Shown here: in pieces, positions 8,155-16,402 of the stretch
Layout: each line of letters begins with the position of its first letter
Numbering within the stretch: the stretch's first letter is position 1
Source: Bacteroidales bacterium UBA5219
Lineage (GTDB): Bacteria; Bacteroidota; Bacteroidia; Bacteroidales; ML635J-15
DNA: 29,723 nt
Reading direction: 5' to 3'
Assembly (NCBI GenBank): GCA_002412425.1
Contig: DHVB01000004.1
Coordinates: 1-29,723 of the forward strand
Translations under genes and position numbers: made by a program
Notes under the pieces: model-generated
Told to the model about the DNA's origin: nothing
What the model saw: only the letters and a program-made list of their open reading frames with translations
The model's database searches: none

Positions 8155-8732
8155 TCATTCATTAAATTCAAAATATGTTTTTGCATCATTATTATTTACG
8201 CGTGTTTGAACCCATTCTGATATTTTATCTTGGTCGCTGCGATTTAAAGTTTTTTCTGTAGTGAAAATTACCATAGGTATTAGCGATGATTGGATACTGT
8301 CTTGATAGATAATTGTTTCGGCGTATGAACAAGCTTCAATTTGTGGATAAAGTTTTTTGATTTCCATTAATAGATTTTCGCCTATTTTAGGTATATTTCT
8401 AATGCTATCTAAAGTGTTTTGAGTATTTTTTAAATTAGAATTTGCGGCATTTAATTTGCCTTCCAATTCTTGCGTTTCACTAATATAGCGATTAGTGCTT
8501 TGTCTTAATATTTCGGCATCTGTACCACTAATAATATCAATTTTTGAAGTATCTAGATCAAAAACTAGTGCAGTTTCTTTTATTTTTATCATATCTTCTT
8601 CTGATGGTCCATAGCCAGAATACATAAGACTTATTGTTCGTTGGTTAGCATCAATATTATTATCAATCAAGTAAGTGTTGCTTAGAACAGAAATGTTTTG
8701 TATGTATTGTTTAGATTTTTCAGTAAAATTTT
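8155..8732 (-). pseudogene. C-terminal part of the DUF389 protein, cut off by a frameshift
   Basis: This open frame continues the upstream DUF389 protein in another phase. The membrane part ends ...LVPTRKFY at a TGA (8722 down to 8720). In the frame one base over, the sequence reads NFTEKSKQYIQ from about 8732 and stays open to the stop at 8155. No ATG exists near its 5' end; the earliest start-like codon is a TTG at 8670, so independent translation is unlikely. The shift falls at the run AAAATTTT (8725-8732), and removing one base there restores a single frame of about 438 codons, the usual size of Bacteroidota DUF389 proteins. The piece is soluble and has a coiled-coil-like stretch near ETQELEGKLNAANSNLKN. 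Either a real mutation or a sequencing error. Confidence 0.7.
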
Positions 8733-9472
8733 CTTGTTGGCACTAATTTGTATCCAAAAAAGACACTTGGAACAATTATTATCAATAAAATTACCCATAT
8801 CGCTTGTTCTATTCTTTTGCGTTTTTTTGGATCAACTATACTGCGGATAGGGAATTTTAAAACTTGACAAACTACAAATGCTGCGAAAGCAATAAATACT
8901 GTGTTAATAGTAAAAAGGTATAATGCTCCAAACACAAAATTAAACTGCAAAGTAGCTAATCCGTAGCCAGCAGTACAAATAGGTGGCATAAGAGCAGTAG
9001 CAATAGCAACGCCTGGAATTACGTTGCCTTTTAGCTTACTACTAATTGCTAAAATTCCAGCTAGTCCTCCAAAGAAAGCAATAAGAACGTCATAAATAGT
9101 AGGACTTGTTCGTGCCAACAATTCAGAATGAGCTGTACTAACAGGAGTTATTAGAAAATAAAAAGTTGATGTGAGTAAACTTACAATAACTGCAAACGTA
9201 AAGTTTCTAATAGCTTGTCTTAACATACTCATGTCGTAAGTGGCAATGCTATATCCCATGCCGTTTATCGGACCCATAAGTGGCGAAATAAGCATTGCTC
9301 CAATGATTACGGCTGTAGAATTCATGTTTAATCCTACAGATGCTACCCAAATGGCACACATCAAAATCCATAAGTTAGTACCTTTAAAAACAATTCCCTT
9401 TTCTATTTCGGCGTGAATGGAGTCAAAACTTTCCATTTCGCGTTTGATATCGAAGTATTGTAAAATTTTCAT
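8720..9472 (-). CDS. DUF389 membrane protein, N-terminal membrane part
   Basis: The 250-residue product carries the DUF389 core: a cytoplasmic start with KGIVFKGTNLWILMCAI, the family hallmark SVGLNMNSTAVIIGAMLISPLMGPI (about residues 46-70), and further helices including GVAIATALMPPICTAGYGLA. About six membrane segments are visible. The role of the family is unknown; it is thought to be an inner-membrane transporter or channel-like protein. Full-length Bacteroidota members are some 430-500 residues; this one ends after the last helix because of the frameshift near 8725-8732 described for the downstream piece. It starts 38 bases after the stop of the SLC12-like transporter gene and probably shares its transcript. 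Confidence 0.82.
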   Translation of the reverse strand: MKILQYFDIKREMESFDSIHAEIEKGIVFKGTNLWILMCAIWVASVGLNMNSTAVIIGAMLISPLMGPINGMGYSIATYDMSMLRQAIRNFTFAVIVSLLTSTFYFLITPVSTAHSELLARTSPTIYDVLIAFFGGLAGILAISSKLKGNVIPGVAIATALMPPICTAGYGLATLQFNFVFGALYLFTINTVFIAFAAFVVCQVLKFPIRSIVDPKKRKRIEQAIWVILLIIIVPSVFFGYKLVPTRKFY

Positions 9473-9510
9473 GTTATTATATTATTTTTAAGTAAGTGTA
9501 ATTTTAAGTT

Positions 9511-11745
9511 TTATTTAATTATTTTTTCGCCATTTGAATGCACAAATAGAACATTTCCAATTTGATCATAACCTTCGAAAAGAGAAATGTCGTCATCTTT
9601 TTTAAATGAATTTTCATCAAAACCAACCATAGTTAGTCCTGCGTCAATAGAACGTTTGTTGATAATTTCTTTTATAGATGTATTCTCATCTCGTACAATA
9701 ATTTCAATATTGGTATCTGTAATAGGCATACGTCCGCTGTTAATCAGTTCGTGCATGTTTTTTCTAATTTCTTCGGCATCTTGAGCATAGCACACGTTAA
9801 AGATTTTAATATTTGCTCTTTTCCAACTTGGGTGCCCCATTATAATAAACCCAAGTAAAATCATTAAATTAGTATTATTAGTATCAAAACGACTTGCCCA
9901 AATGTGGATACCATTTTTATATAAAAGTGGTTTGCGACTTGTTCCTAAAATGCAAACATCAAATCCACCTGCGTTTACCATGCGGAAATTAGTTATTATA
10001 TCGTGCAAGTCGTTCTCTGGTTTGCTTTTCAGATATTCAAAAATAACCATATTGTTATCCATGCCTGAAATTCCTGGTGTTTGAATAGATTGCGAAATAG
10101 CCGATGTGATTGATGGCGAAATAAGAGTGTCGATATAAACTTGATTAGATGAATCAAGATTGCTAAGTAAACGTTTTAGTTCAGCTTTTGCTTGTTCGTT
10201 GGTCTTTTTTGAGTAGTAGCCATCAATTAAGTGTAAATAAGTACCAAATCCATATTTATAAGAAATCCAGTTGAGTAGCTTTAGGGCAGAGTCTCGCTTA
10301 AAAGTATTTCTAGAAATACAGATCGCACTAGGACGCCACTCTTCTTCCGTATTATTTTGCTCCGAAGCTTTTTTCCTTTTATTTTGAAGATATATTTGTA
10401 ATCCTCTATTCATTTGGAAAATAGTGTTTGCAAATATTGCCGAAAATCCTTTGCGGTCACTGTGATAATGTTCCATATAAATATATAGTAAAACTATAGC
10501 TCCGTATGCTACTAGTGTATAAACAAAGTTAATTTGAAACATTGCCCATACTGAAATTATAAATCCTGCAAAAGAAATATACCATTTCGATTTGAATGTC
10601 GGTCTATATGCTGGAGAAGAACCAAAATGGTGTAGAAAAGAAATTAAACATAAACTTCCGTATGTAACTAAGAAAAACATAGAAATGATTTGTGCTACCG
10701 AGTCAACACTACCAAAAGCAACAAAAATCATAGCTATAATGCATGTAACAAATGAAGCATTAATAGGTTCATTATCTTTTTTTCTAGTTTTGCTCAACCA
10801 TTTATTTCTGCTTTTTATTGGTAGAGAATCGTCTAAAGCAAGAGCTTGTAGTGTGCGTGGTCCCACCATAATAGAGCTTAATGCAGATGTGAAAGTACAA
10901 GCAGCTAAGCCAAGCGGAATTAGAATTTTTCCACCAATAGCAATGTCAGACATAATTAATTGGTTGTTTAATAAATCAGCTGGTAGTGCAGAGTTTACAA
11001 ATTTTAAGCAAATAAGTAAATATAAAATCAAGCCAGTAAAGGTTGCGGCTGTTGTGCCAATAGGAATTGATTTTCCGGGATTTTTTAAATCGCCAGAAAG
11101 TCCAACGCCAGCAGTAATTCCAGTAAAGGCAGGAAATATAATTGCTAAAACAAAAAACATATCTCCAGTATTTTTCATTGTAGCATTTGCACTAAAATAA
11201 TCTATACCTGGTCCGTCAACTGGTTTGCCAAAGAAAAACATTAATATAGCAATCAAAACAACAGAGCCTGAAATATACAATACTTTTAAACCCATATTAG
11301 CACCTTTTTTGAGAACTAATACAGAAAGTAGGAGCATAGCAGGAACACTAATTACTTGCTTTGGAAGAACAATTCCTAAATTATTCTGAAAATAATTAAA
11401 GAGAAAATCAAAAGCTTCTGTAAATGCCACAATATAAAAGGCTACGCTAATTGTTTGAGAAAGATATAGTAGTATGCCCAAAGTAGCACCAATATTTAGA
11501 CCAAAAGAACGTGAAATAATAAAATATTCGCCTCCACCTTCAACACGTTTGTTTGTAGCTAATTCAGATATAGCAAGTGCAGTAGGAATTGTAACTAAAT
11601 GTCCAATTATAATAAGTAAAAATGTTCCCCACAAACCAACAGAACCTACTGCAAACCCAAAACGCAAAAAAACAATTGCACCAACAATAGTAGAAAGAGC
11701 GGTAAAATAAACGGCTGATGTTCCAAATTTTTTTTCGTTACTCAT
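9511..11745 (-). CDS. SLC12-like cation-chloride cotransporter / APC-superfamily permease
   Basis: This 744-residue inner-membrane protein has about 12 hydrophobic helices in its first 430 residues and a long soluble C-terminal part (about 430-744). The first helices read FTALSTIVGAIVFLRFGFAV and GGGEYFIISRSFGLNIG, the pattern of the SLC12/amino acid-polyamine-organocation group (unwound TM1, glycine-rich TM3 entry). The GLSGDLKNPGKSIPIGT segment is also typical. Bacterial relatives are predicted to move K+, Na+ and Cl- or amino acids, and the C-terminal domain is probably regulatory. The DUF389 gene follows at 38 bases, so the two may work together in ion or osmotic homeostasis, which is inference. 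Substrate cannot be fixed from sequence. Start is ATG at 11745. Confidence 0.82.
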   Translation of the reverse strand: MSNEKKFGTSAVYFTALSTIVGAIVFLRFGFAVGSVGLWGTFLLIIIGHLVTIPTALAISELATNKRVEGGGEYFIISRSFGLNIGATLGILLYLSQTISVAFYIVAFTEAFDFLFNYFQNNLGIVLPKQVISVPAMLLLSVLVLKKGANMGLKVLYISGSVVLIAILMFFFGKPVDGPGIDYFSANATMKNTGDMFFVLAIIFPAFTGITAGVGLSGDLKNPGKSIPIGTTAATFTGLILYLLICLKFVNSALPADLLNNQLIMSDIAIGGKILIPLGLAACTFTSALSSIMVGPRTLQALALDDSLPIKSRNKWLSKTRKKDNEPINASFVTCIIAMIFVAFGSVDSVAQIISMFFLVTYGSLCLISFLHHFGSSPAYRPTFKSKWYISFAGFIISVWAMFQINFVYTLVAYGAIVLLYIYMEHYHSDRKGFSAIFANTIFQMNRGLQIYLQNKRKKASEQNNTEEEWRPSAICISRNTFKRDSALKLLNWISYKYGFGTYLHLIDGYYSKKTNEQAKAELKRLLSNLDSSNQVYIDTLISPSITSAISQSIQTPGISGMDNNMVIFEYLKSKPENDLHDIITNFRMVNAGGFDVCILGTSRKPLLYKNGIHIWASRFDTNNTNLMILLGFIIMGHPSWKRANIKIFNVCYAQDAEEIRKNMHELINSGRMPITDTNIEIIVRDENTSIKEIINKRSIDAGLTMVGFDENSFKKDDDISLFEGYDQIGNVLFVHSNGEKIIK

Positions 11746-11773
11746 AACAAGATAGCTTTATGTTCTCTTGGTA

Positions 11774-11781
11774 CAAAGATA
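11774..11781 (-). promoter_or_regulatory. Candidate -7 box for the SLC12-like gene
   Basis: Minus-strand TATCTTTG (11781 down to 11774) is a perfect TAnnTTTG match, 29 bases before the start codon. No TTG is seen at the expected distance upstream. Confidence 0.38.
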
Positions 11782-11954
11782 TTTATTTTTGAGTAAAACT
11801 CTATTTTTATAAGAAATAAAATATGTTTTTTTATTAACATTTGATTTGTAAGATTTTATTTTCTGTATAAATAAAAAATGCTTTAATGGTGTTTTATAGG
11901 AAAAATAATTGAGTTTGTAGTAGTATTTTAGATGTGTATGTGCCTGCTCATGAA

Positions 11955-11974
11955 ACTCAGACAAATTTCTGAGT
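11955..11974 (-). terminator. Small hairpin downstream of the Rrf2 gene
   Basis: ACTCAGA (11955-11961) and TCTGAGT (11968-11974) form a perfect 7-base stem with a 6-base loop, 24 bases past the Rrf2 stop codon. On the minus strand only a short T run follows, so it is at best a weak terminator. The rest of 11746-11997 shows no convincing gene. Confidence 0.3.
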
Positions 11975-11997
11975 GTTGATATTTTTGGTAATTGCTT

Positions 11998-12432
11998 TTA
12001 TTTCTTTACTAAAATATCTTCGTTAGCTATATTATTAATCATATCTTGTAAAGTATGTGTTTGCAAATGATTAATTAGTTTTGTTCCAATTTCGTTGCAT
12101 ACATTACCTAATAGACATGAGCCAAAAGGACAGTGAATATTGTCAATAGGACAATCTTTAAGGTCAACTTTGCCTTCTAAAGCTTCTAAGATGTCAATAG
12201 CTTTAATTTCTGTTGGCTTTTTCTTTAGAAAAAAACCACCACTTGGTCCTCGTGTTGAACCTATTAAACCAGATTTTACCAATCTTTGCATCACTTTAGA
12301 AGTGTGATGTTTTGATGAGTTTGTTAGTTCAGCAATTTCTGTTGCACTTATAGCAACTTTTGATTTTGCAATTAAAGCCATTCCATGAAAAGCAATCGCA
12401 TTAGCTTCAGATAGAGCAAGAATTTTCGTCAT
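11998..12432 (-). CDS. Rrf2-family regulator with NsrR-like cysteine motif
   Basis: This 144-residue protein is an Rrf2-type DNA-binding regulator: a winged helix-turn-helix (ISATEIAELTNSSKHHTSKVMQRLVKSGLI, about 28-57), the wing RGPSGGFFLKK (61-71), then a dimerisation helix. After it come cysteines 94, 101, 106 and 112. The last three have spacing C-x4-C-x5-C, as in the iron-sulfur nitric oxide sensor NsrR, while IscR uses C-x5-C-x5-C. So it probably binds a cluster and senses NO, oxygen or iron-sulfur status. It is the last gene of the hydG cluster, 5 bases after the TM1266-type gene stop, which suggests that it controls hydrogenase maturation or nearby redox genes. The family is certain; the ligand and targets are inferred. 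Confidence 0.88.
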   Translation of the reverse strand: MTKILALSEANAIAFHGMALIAKSKVAISATEIAELTNSSKHHTSKVMQRLVKSGLIGSTRGPSGGFFLKKKPTEIKAIDILEALEGKVDLKDCPIDNIHCPFGSCLLGNVCNEIGTKLINHLQTHTLQDMINNIANEDILVKK

Positions 12433-12437
12433 TTACT

Positions 12438-12674
12438 TTAAATTTTCACAAATTTATATTCTATTCCTTTAAAAGTTTTTAAATCTTCCAAAAATAAATC
12501 AATTTGATTTGAATCTCCTGAAAGTTCTAATATAATAATTCCACCTTTAACTGCTGTTTGATTTAGTCCTAATCTGCTTCGAATAATACAGCCGTAATCT
12601 CGAAATAAGTTTTGTAATTTACTTGCATCTAATTGTGGCTGTTTTACCAAAATACTTACAATATTGTATTCCAT
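12438..12674 (-). CDS. TM1266-type small protein, copy 2 (hydrogenase-linked)
   Basis: This 78-residue protein fits the TM1266 family, an ACT/NikR-C-like ferredoxin fold named as a putative iron-only hydrogenase system regulator because it occurs in [FeFe]-hydrogenase maturation clusters. Visible family features are a first strand VSILVKQPQ, the helix LQNLFRDYGCIIRSRLGL, then GGIIILELSGDSNQIDLFLEDLKTF and a last strand. No DNA-binding helix is present, so direct transcriptional control is doubtful. The gene lies between a second TM1266-type gene (2 bases away) and the Rrf2 gene (5 bases away), surely in one transcript with hydG. Its molecular role is unknown. Confidence 0.8.
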   Translation of the reverse strand: MEYNIVSILVKQPQLDASKLQNLFRDYGCIIRSRLGLNQTAVKGGIIILELSGDSNQIDLFLEDLKTFKGIEYKFVKI

Positions 12675-12676
12675 AA

Positions 12677-12937
12677 TTATAATTCAAAATTCATTACTTC
12701 TGTTTTAATACCACCAATTTGATTTAGTTCGGAAACTAATTTCTTTTCTTGCTCTAATTCGCCTGCTAGCTCTAAAATTATCAAGGCTTGCCGACTGCAA
12801 ACTTCTGTACTAAGCTCATGAAATCCAAATCTTGTTTTGATAATTTCGTTATAGTCGCTTAGAGTTTTTTGAACAAGTCCAGCTTCTTTTATTCTGTCGG
12901 CTATCTTGATAACTACTATATTTAATTCTTTTTTCAT
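12677..12937 (-). CDS. TM1266-type small protein, copy 1 (hydrogenase-linked)
   Basis: This 86-residue protein has the same plan as its neighbour: a first strand NIVVIKIADR, the helix VQKTLSDYNEIIKTRFGFHE, then RQALIILELAGELEQEKKLVSEL and a closing strand. The open frame extends back to 13006, but that part lies within the hydG coding sequence. I chose the ATG at 12937, which is 4 bases after the hydG stop and starts MKKELNIVV, the correct family start. The two copies differ in most positions, so the duplication is old or they were acquired separately; they may form a heterodimer. Role as for the family: linked to [FeFe]-hydrogenase systems, mechanism unknown. Confidence 0.78.
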   Translation of the reverse strand: MKKELNIVVIKIADRIKEAGLVQKTLSDYNEIIKTRFGFHELSTEVCSRQALIILELAGELEQEKKLVSELNQIGGIKTEVMNFEL

Positions 12938-12941
12938 AATT

Positions 12942-14372
12942 TTAATAATATAAATCGCGTTCGCCTTGTTTAATTTTTTCAATTTTTTCTTTAATAGATT
13001 CTGCAAGTTTTGGGTCTTCTATTTTAGCAATTTCTTTATCTATTTGTTTCCAACCTTTTTCTTTAACTTCATCGCTTGCATAGTCTATCAAATATTCTGT
13101 TAGAGTTAAAAGAGCATTTGGAGTACAGAATCGCTTAATAAATCCTGGTACAGAAAATTCCATAAAATGTTCGCCTGTGCGACCTAATCTGTAACATGCA
13201 GTACAGAAAGATGGAATATAATCTTTGTCTAAAAGTTCGCCAATAATTTCGCCCAAAGATCTTGTGTCGTTTATTTCAAATTGTTCTTTGTTTAAATCTT
13301 GTTTTTCGTTTTGTGAATTTGCATAAGAACCTAACTCCAATTTTGTACCACCATCAATTTGTGAAACACCAAAACGCATAACTTCGTCTCTTATAACTGC
13401 TGGTTCGCGAGCTGTTAAAATCAATCCTGTATATGGAACTGCAAGTCTAAGAATAGCAATAAGTCTTACAAATTCTTCGTCAGAAACTAAATATTTATCA
13501 TCAATATTTAATCCTGATGCATCTTTTATTCGTGGAAAAGAAATTGTGTGTGGACCAACATTATAGCAGGCTTCAAGATGATTAACATGGCGAACTAAAG
13601 CTAAAACTTCAAAACGCCAATCATACAAACCAAATAAAGCACCAATCCCAACATCGTCTAAGCCAGCTTCTTGGGCTCTATCCAAAGATGTTAATCTATA
13701 ATCATAATCTTTTTTTGGACCCGCAACATGATATTTTTTATAAGTTTCTTGATGGTAAGTCTCTTGAAAAACTTGATAAGTTCCAATTCCAGAACGCTGA
13801 ACTGTTCTAAAACCTTCAATATCAAGCGGTGCTGCATTGATGTTTACACGTCTTATTTCACCTCTGCCTTTTTTAACACTATACGCCAAACGTACAGTAT
13901 GGGCAATATATTCAGGATTGTAAGAATCGTGTTCGCCGTAAACTAAAATTAATCTTTTTTGACCATTGTCTTCAAGAACTTCAATTTCTTTAATAATTTC
14001 TTCGTCGCTTAAAGTTTTTCTGTTTGCATCTTTGTTCGAAATCCTGAAACCGCAATAAAGACAGTTGTTTTTACATTTATTTCCAATATATAATGGAGCA
14101 AAAAGTACAATGCGGTTTCCGTAAATTTTTTCTTTTAGTGTGCGTGCACCTTCTTTTATAAGATTAATCAATTCTGGAGATTCAGCATTTATTAAAATTG
14201 CCGTTTCTCTTAGATTTAATCTATTTTTATTCAATGACTTTTCAATAACAGCTAGAACTTCTTCCTTAGAAGGATTTTTGGTTTCTTCTAAATAGCCTTC
14301 AATTTCTTCGGTATCAATGAAAGATTTCATTCTTTCATCTTTTATTTTATATCTTTCGGGTACAAATTTCAT
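12942..14372 (-). CDS. hydG: [FeFe]-hydrogenase maturase HydG (radical SAM tyrosine lyase)
   Basis: HydG cleaves tyrosine with a radical SAM reaction to give p-cresol, CO and cyanide, and builds the Fe(CO)2(CN) unit of the hydrogenase H-cluster. The 476-residue product shows the radical SAM motif C100-x3-C104-x2-C107 (CKNNCLYC) and the HydG-specific C-terminal cluster motif C390-x2-C393-x22-C416, within CTACYRLGRTGEHFM and IKRFCTPNAL. This second site separates HydG from the thiamine enzyme ThiH. Length is normal. The gene leads the cluster hydG, two TM1266-type genes and an Rrf2 regulator, all within a few bases. No hydE, hydF or hydrogenase gene is in view, so they must lie elsewhere. No clear promoter was found in the 71 bases separating it from ferritin. 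Confidence 0.95.
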   Translation of the reverse strand: MKFVPERYKIKDERMKSFIDTEEIEGYLEETKNPSKEEVLAVIEKSLNKNRLNLRETAILINAESPELINLIKEGARTLKEKIYGNRIVLFAPLYIGNKCKNNCLYCGFRISNKDANRKTLSDEEIIKEIEVLEDNGQKRLILVYGEHDSYNPEYIAHTVRLAYSVKKGRGEIRRVNINAAPLDIEGFRTVQRSGIGTYQVFQETYHQETYKKYHVAGPKKDYDYRLTSLDRAQEAGLDDVGIGALFGLYDWRFEVLALVRHVNHLEACYNVGPHTISFPRIKDASGLNIDDKYLVSDEEFVRLIAILRLAVPYTGLILTAREPAVIRDEVMRFGVSQIDGGTKLELGSYANSQNEKQDLNKEQFEINDTRSLGEIIGELLDKDYIPSFCTACYRLGRTGEHFMEFSVPGFIKRFCTPNALLTLTEYLIDYASDEVKEKGWKQIDKEIAKIEDPKLAESIKEKIEKIKQGERDLYY

Positions 14373-14443
14373 TTTTATAAATTTACAATCACTTTAATTC
14401 TGTGGCTTACACATAAAAATATAAATTATTTTATACTTTTCAA

Positions 14444-14947
14444 TTATTCAGCGTCTTCTACGTCATTTCTGAACGACATAATATCTCTGTCGAACATATA
14501 TAGACTTGCTTTTCCTAATAATTTAAGTTTGTCAATAACTCCTTGAACAGAAGATTCTTCTTCAACTTGTTCTGAAACAAACCATTGTATCCAATTTTGA
14601 GTAGCAAAGTCTTTTTCTTTTATTGCTAATTCTAAAATGTCATTAATACTCTTGCTGATATATTGTTCGTGTTTTAAAACTTCATCGAACATAACAAAAA
14701 TATCTTTCCAAGAGCTTGCAGGTTTTTCGAATGCAGGAATAATTGCATGACCACCTCTTTCATTAATATAAGATACAAATTTCATCATATGCATTTTTTC
14801 TTCTTCTGCTTGTGCATATAACCAACTAGCTGTACCACTCATTCCAAGAGTTTCTGTCCAGCTTGCCATAGCTAAATAAAGATTAGCTGAAAAGCCTTCT
14901 TTTTCGATTTGCTCGTTTAAAATTTTTTCGATTTTTGAATTTAACAT
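14444..14947 (-). CDS. ftnA: Ferritin (iron storage)
   Basis: This 167-residue protein is a bacterial non-haem ferritin, which oxidises Fe(II) at a diiron centre and stores it inside a 24-subunit shell. All ligands of E. coli FtnA are present at the same numbers: E17, E50, H53, E94, Q127 and E130, within EGFSANLY, AEEEKMHMM, KHEQYI and SEQVEEE. It is a full-length four-helix bundle protein in the cytoplasm. It is transcribed divergently from rubrerythrin, with 131 AT-rich bases between; on its strand a TAATTTTG -7-like box lies at 15009-15002. The pairing with rubrerythrin points to iron and peroxide defence in an anaerobe. The hydG gene follows 71 bases downstream on the same strand. Confidence 0.95.
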   Translation of the reverse strand: MLNSKIEKILNEQIEKEGFSANLYLAMASWTETLGMSGTASWLYAQAEEEKMHMMKFVSYINERGGHAIIPAFEKPASSWKDIFVMFDEVLKHEQYISKSINDILELAIKEKDFATQNWIQWFVSEQVEEESSVQGVIDKLKLLGKASLYMFDRDIMSFRNDVEDAE

Positions 14948-15078
14948 AGTCGTAATATTTAGAATGTTTTTAAATTATAAAATTATTGTTTATTATGTAA
15001 ACAAAATTACAAATAAAAAGTTTATTTTTAACACAAAATAATATTAAAAAAAAGTATAACTTAAAATTAAAATTTATT

Positions 15079-15654
15079 ATGAGTATTATTGGAACAAAAA
15101 CAGAACAAAATTTATTGAAAGCATTTGCAGGTGAATCTCAAGCTCGCTCACGTTATACAATGTTTGCGAAAACTGCAAAAAAAGAAGGTTTTGAACAAAT
15201 CGCAGCGATTTTTTTAGAAACAGCAGAACAAGAATTTGAACATGCAAAAACTTTTTTCAAATATTTAGAGTCTGGCGAAAATCTTGAAATTACAGCAATG
15301 TACCCAGCTGGTAAAGTTGGAACAACTGCCGAAAACTTGAAAGCTGCTGCAATGGGCGAAAATGAAGAATGGACAGAATTATATCCTGCATTTGCTGATA
15401 TTGCAGAAAAAGAAGGCTTTAAAGAAATTGCAACTTCTTTTAGAATGATAGTAAAAGTTGAAGCCGAACACGAAAAACGCTATCTAAAACTTCTTGACAA
15501 TGTAAAAAATAACAAAGTTTTTGAAAAAGAAGAAGAAGTAGAATGGATGTGTCGCAACTGCGGATATGTACATAAAGGCAAAAAAGCATTAAAAACTTGT
15601 CCAGCATGTAAACACCCAGAAGCTTATTTTGAAATTCATTCAGTAAATTATTAA
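15079..15654 (+). CDS. rbr: Rubrerythrin (peroxide reductase)
   Basis: This 191-residue protein reduces hydrogen peroxide with electrons from rubredoxin or a reductase, a typical defence of anaerobes. The diiron four-helix domain shows FAGESQARSRY (first glutamate E19), AEQEFEHAK (E52/H55), GENEEWTELYP (E94/E97) and EAEHEKRY near 128-134. The C-terminal rubredoxin domain has CRNCGY and CPAC (C158, C161, C174, C177). Length and order match classical rubrerythrin such as that of Desulfovibrio vulgaris. The start is the ATG at 15079; the gene is divergent from ferritin and ends before a strong bidirectional terminator. Function is well supported. Confidence 0.96.
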   Translation: MSIIGTKTEQNLLKAFAGESQARSRYTMFAKTAKKEGFEQIAAIFLETAEQEFEHAKTFFKYLESGENLEITAMYPAGKVGTTAENLKAAAMGENEEWTELYPAFADIAEKEGFKEIATSFRMIVKVEAEHEKRYLKLLDNVKNNKVFEKEEEVEWMCRNCGYVHKGKKALKTCPACKHPEAYFEIHSVNY

Positions 15655-15703
15655 TAAAATTAATAAAAAACTATTCTAAAATAAGTTTTCAAGAACAAAT
15701 AAT

Positions 15704-15741
15704 AAAAAAGCTGTCAAAGAAATTTCTAAGACAGCTTTTTT
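15704..15741. terminator. Bidirectional intrinsic terminator
   Basis: An A-run plus GCTGTC (15704-15715) pairs with GACAGC plus a T-run (15730-15741), with a 14-base loop. It sits between the convergent rubrerythrin and DUF5606 genes and has a T tract on both strands, so it can end both transcripts. Confidence 0.85.
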
Positions 15742-15744
15742 ATT

Positions 15745-16197
15745 TTATTCAGTAGCATTATTTTCTTTTTCAGCAGATTTTTTTGCTTCTTCACTTTCGA
15801 TTTTTATATTTTCCTTAGTTAGTATTTTATGCTCAATTAAGCTATTATACCAATTTGTAAGTTTTTTAATATCGGAAATATAAACTCTACTTTTGTCATA
15901 ATTAGGAAGTACAGATTCTAACATTTGGGCAAGTTCTTTATTTGAATCTTTACCTATTTTTATAGTTTCACCATTAAATTTTTCAAACATTTTAATTAAA
16001 ACTTCTCGTAATGAGATGTCTTCATTGTCGTCTGTGTAAATAGCAACATCAGAAAGTGTGCTAATTCTTGAACTTGTGAAAGTAGGCATGCGCTTACCTG
16101 TATTTAGCGATTCAACAATAACGTTGTTGTTGCCTTTTGAAATTAACTTAAAAAGCCCTGCCTGACCCGAAATTGATAATATTCCTTCTAAAAACAT
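15745..16197 (-). CDS. DUF5606 family protein
   Basis: This 150-residue cytoplasmic protein begins MFLEGILSISGQAGLFKLIS, the standard opening of DUF5606 (residues 1-47), followed by RISTLSDVAIYT and a helical second domain with VLPNYDKSRVYISDIKKLTNWYNSL, also conserved in Bacteroidota homologues. A charged tail rich in E and K follows residue 132. Small, widespread in the phylum, with no known function; the N-terminal part resembles a small beta-barrel, possibly nucleic-acid binding, but that is a guess. It converges on rubrerythrin through the terminator at 15704-15741, and no other gene shares its direction closely. Confidence 0.82.
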   Translation of the reverse strand: MFLEGILSISGQAGLFKLISKGNNNVIVESLNTGKRMPTFTSSRISTLSDVAIYTDDNEDISLREVLIKMFEKFNGETIKIGKDSNKELAQMLESVLPNYDKSRVYISDIKKLTNWYNSLIEHKILTKENIKIESEEAKKSAEKENNATE

Positions 16198-16335
16198 AAT
16201 TTCAAAATTTTAGACCGTAAAAATAATATTTGTATTTGATTACAAAAAATTAATTTTATAAATGCAATTTTAATGCCGAAAAAAAGCATACTAACAAAAA
16301 ATGTCAATCTACCCTAAATAAAAAAACACAAAAAT

Positions 16336-16366
16336 TTGCTTTTTATAAAAATAAATGCTATATTTG
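16336..16366 (+). promoter_or_regulatory. Bacteroidota promoter upstream of the delta-60 gene
   Basis: TTG (16336-16338), 20-base spacer, TATATTTG (16359-16366): a close match to TTG-N19-TAnnTTTG. It lies 36 bases before the original ATG at 16403, so the promoter of the broken gene seems intact. Confidence 0.55.
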
Positions 16367-16402
16367 TATTGTTGTTTAATAATTAATTTAATTTGTTGTA
16401 AA

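Noticed and set aside
10592..11200. Plus-strand 202-codon open frame inside the SLC12-like gene
   Set aside because: It is the antisense shadow of the membrane helices of the transporter, with no start signal or recognisable domain.
11758..11964. Minus-strand 68-codon frame in the gap before the SLC12-like gene
   Set aside because: Low-complexity composition, no homology signal, and it contains the likely promoter and hairpin of the flanking genes.
12938..13006. N-terminal extension of the first TM1266-type protein
   Set aside because: These 23 codons overlap the end of hydG in another frame; the ATG at 12937 gives the proper family start.
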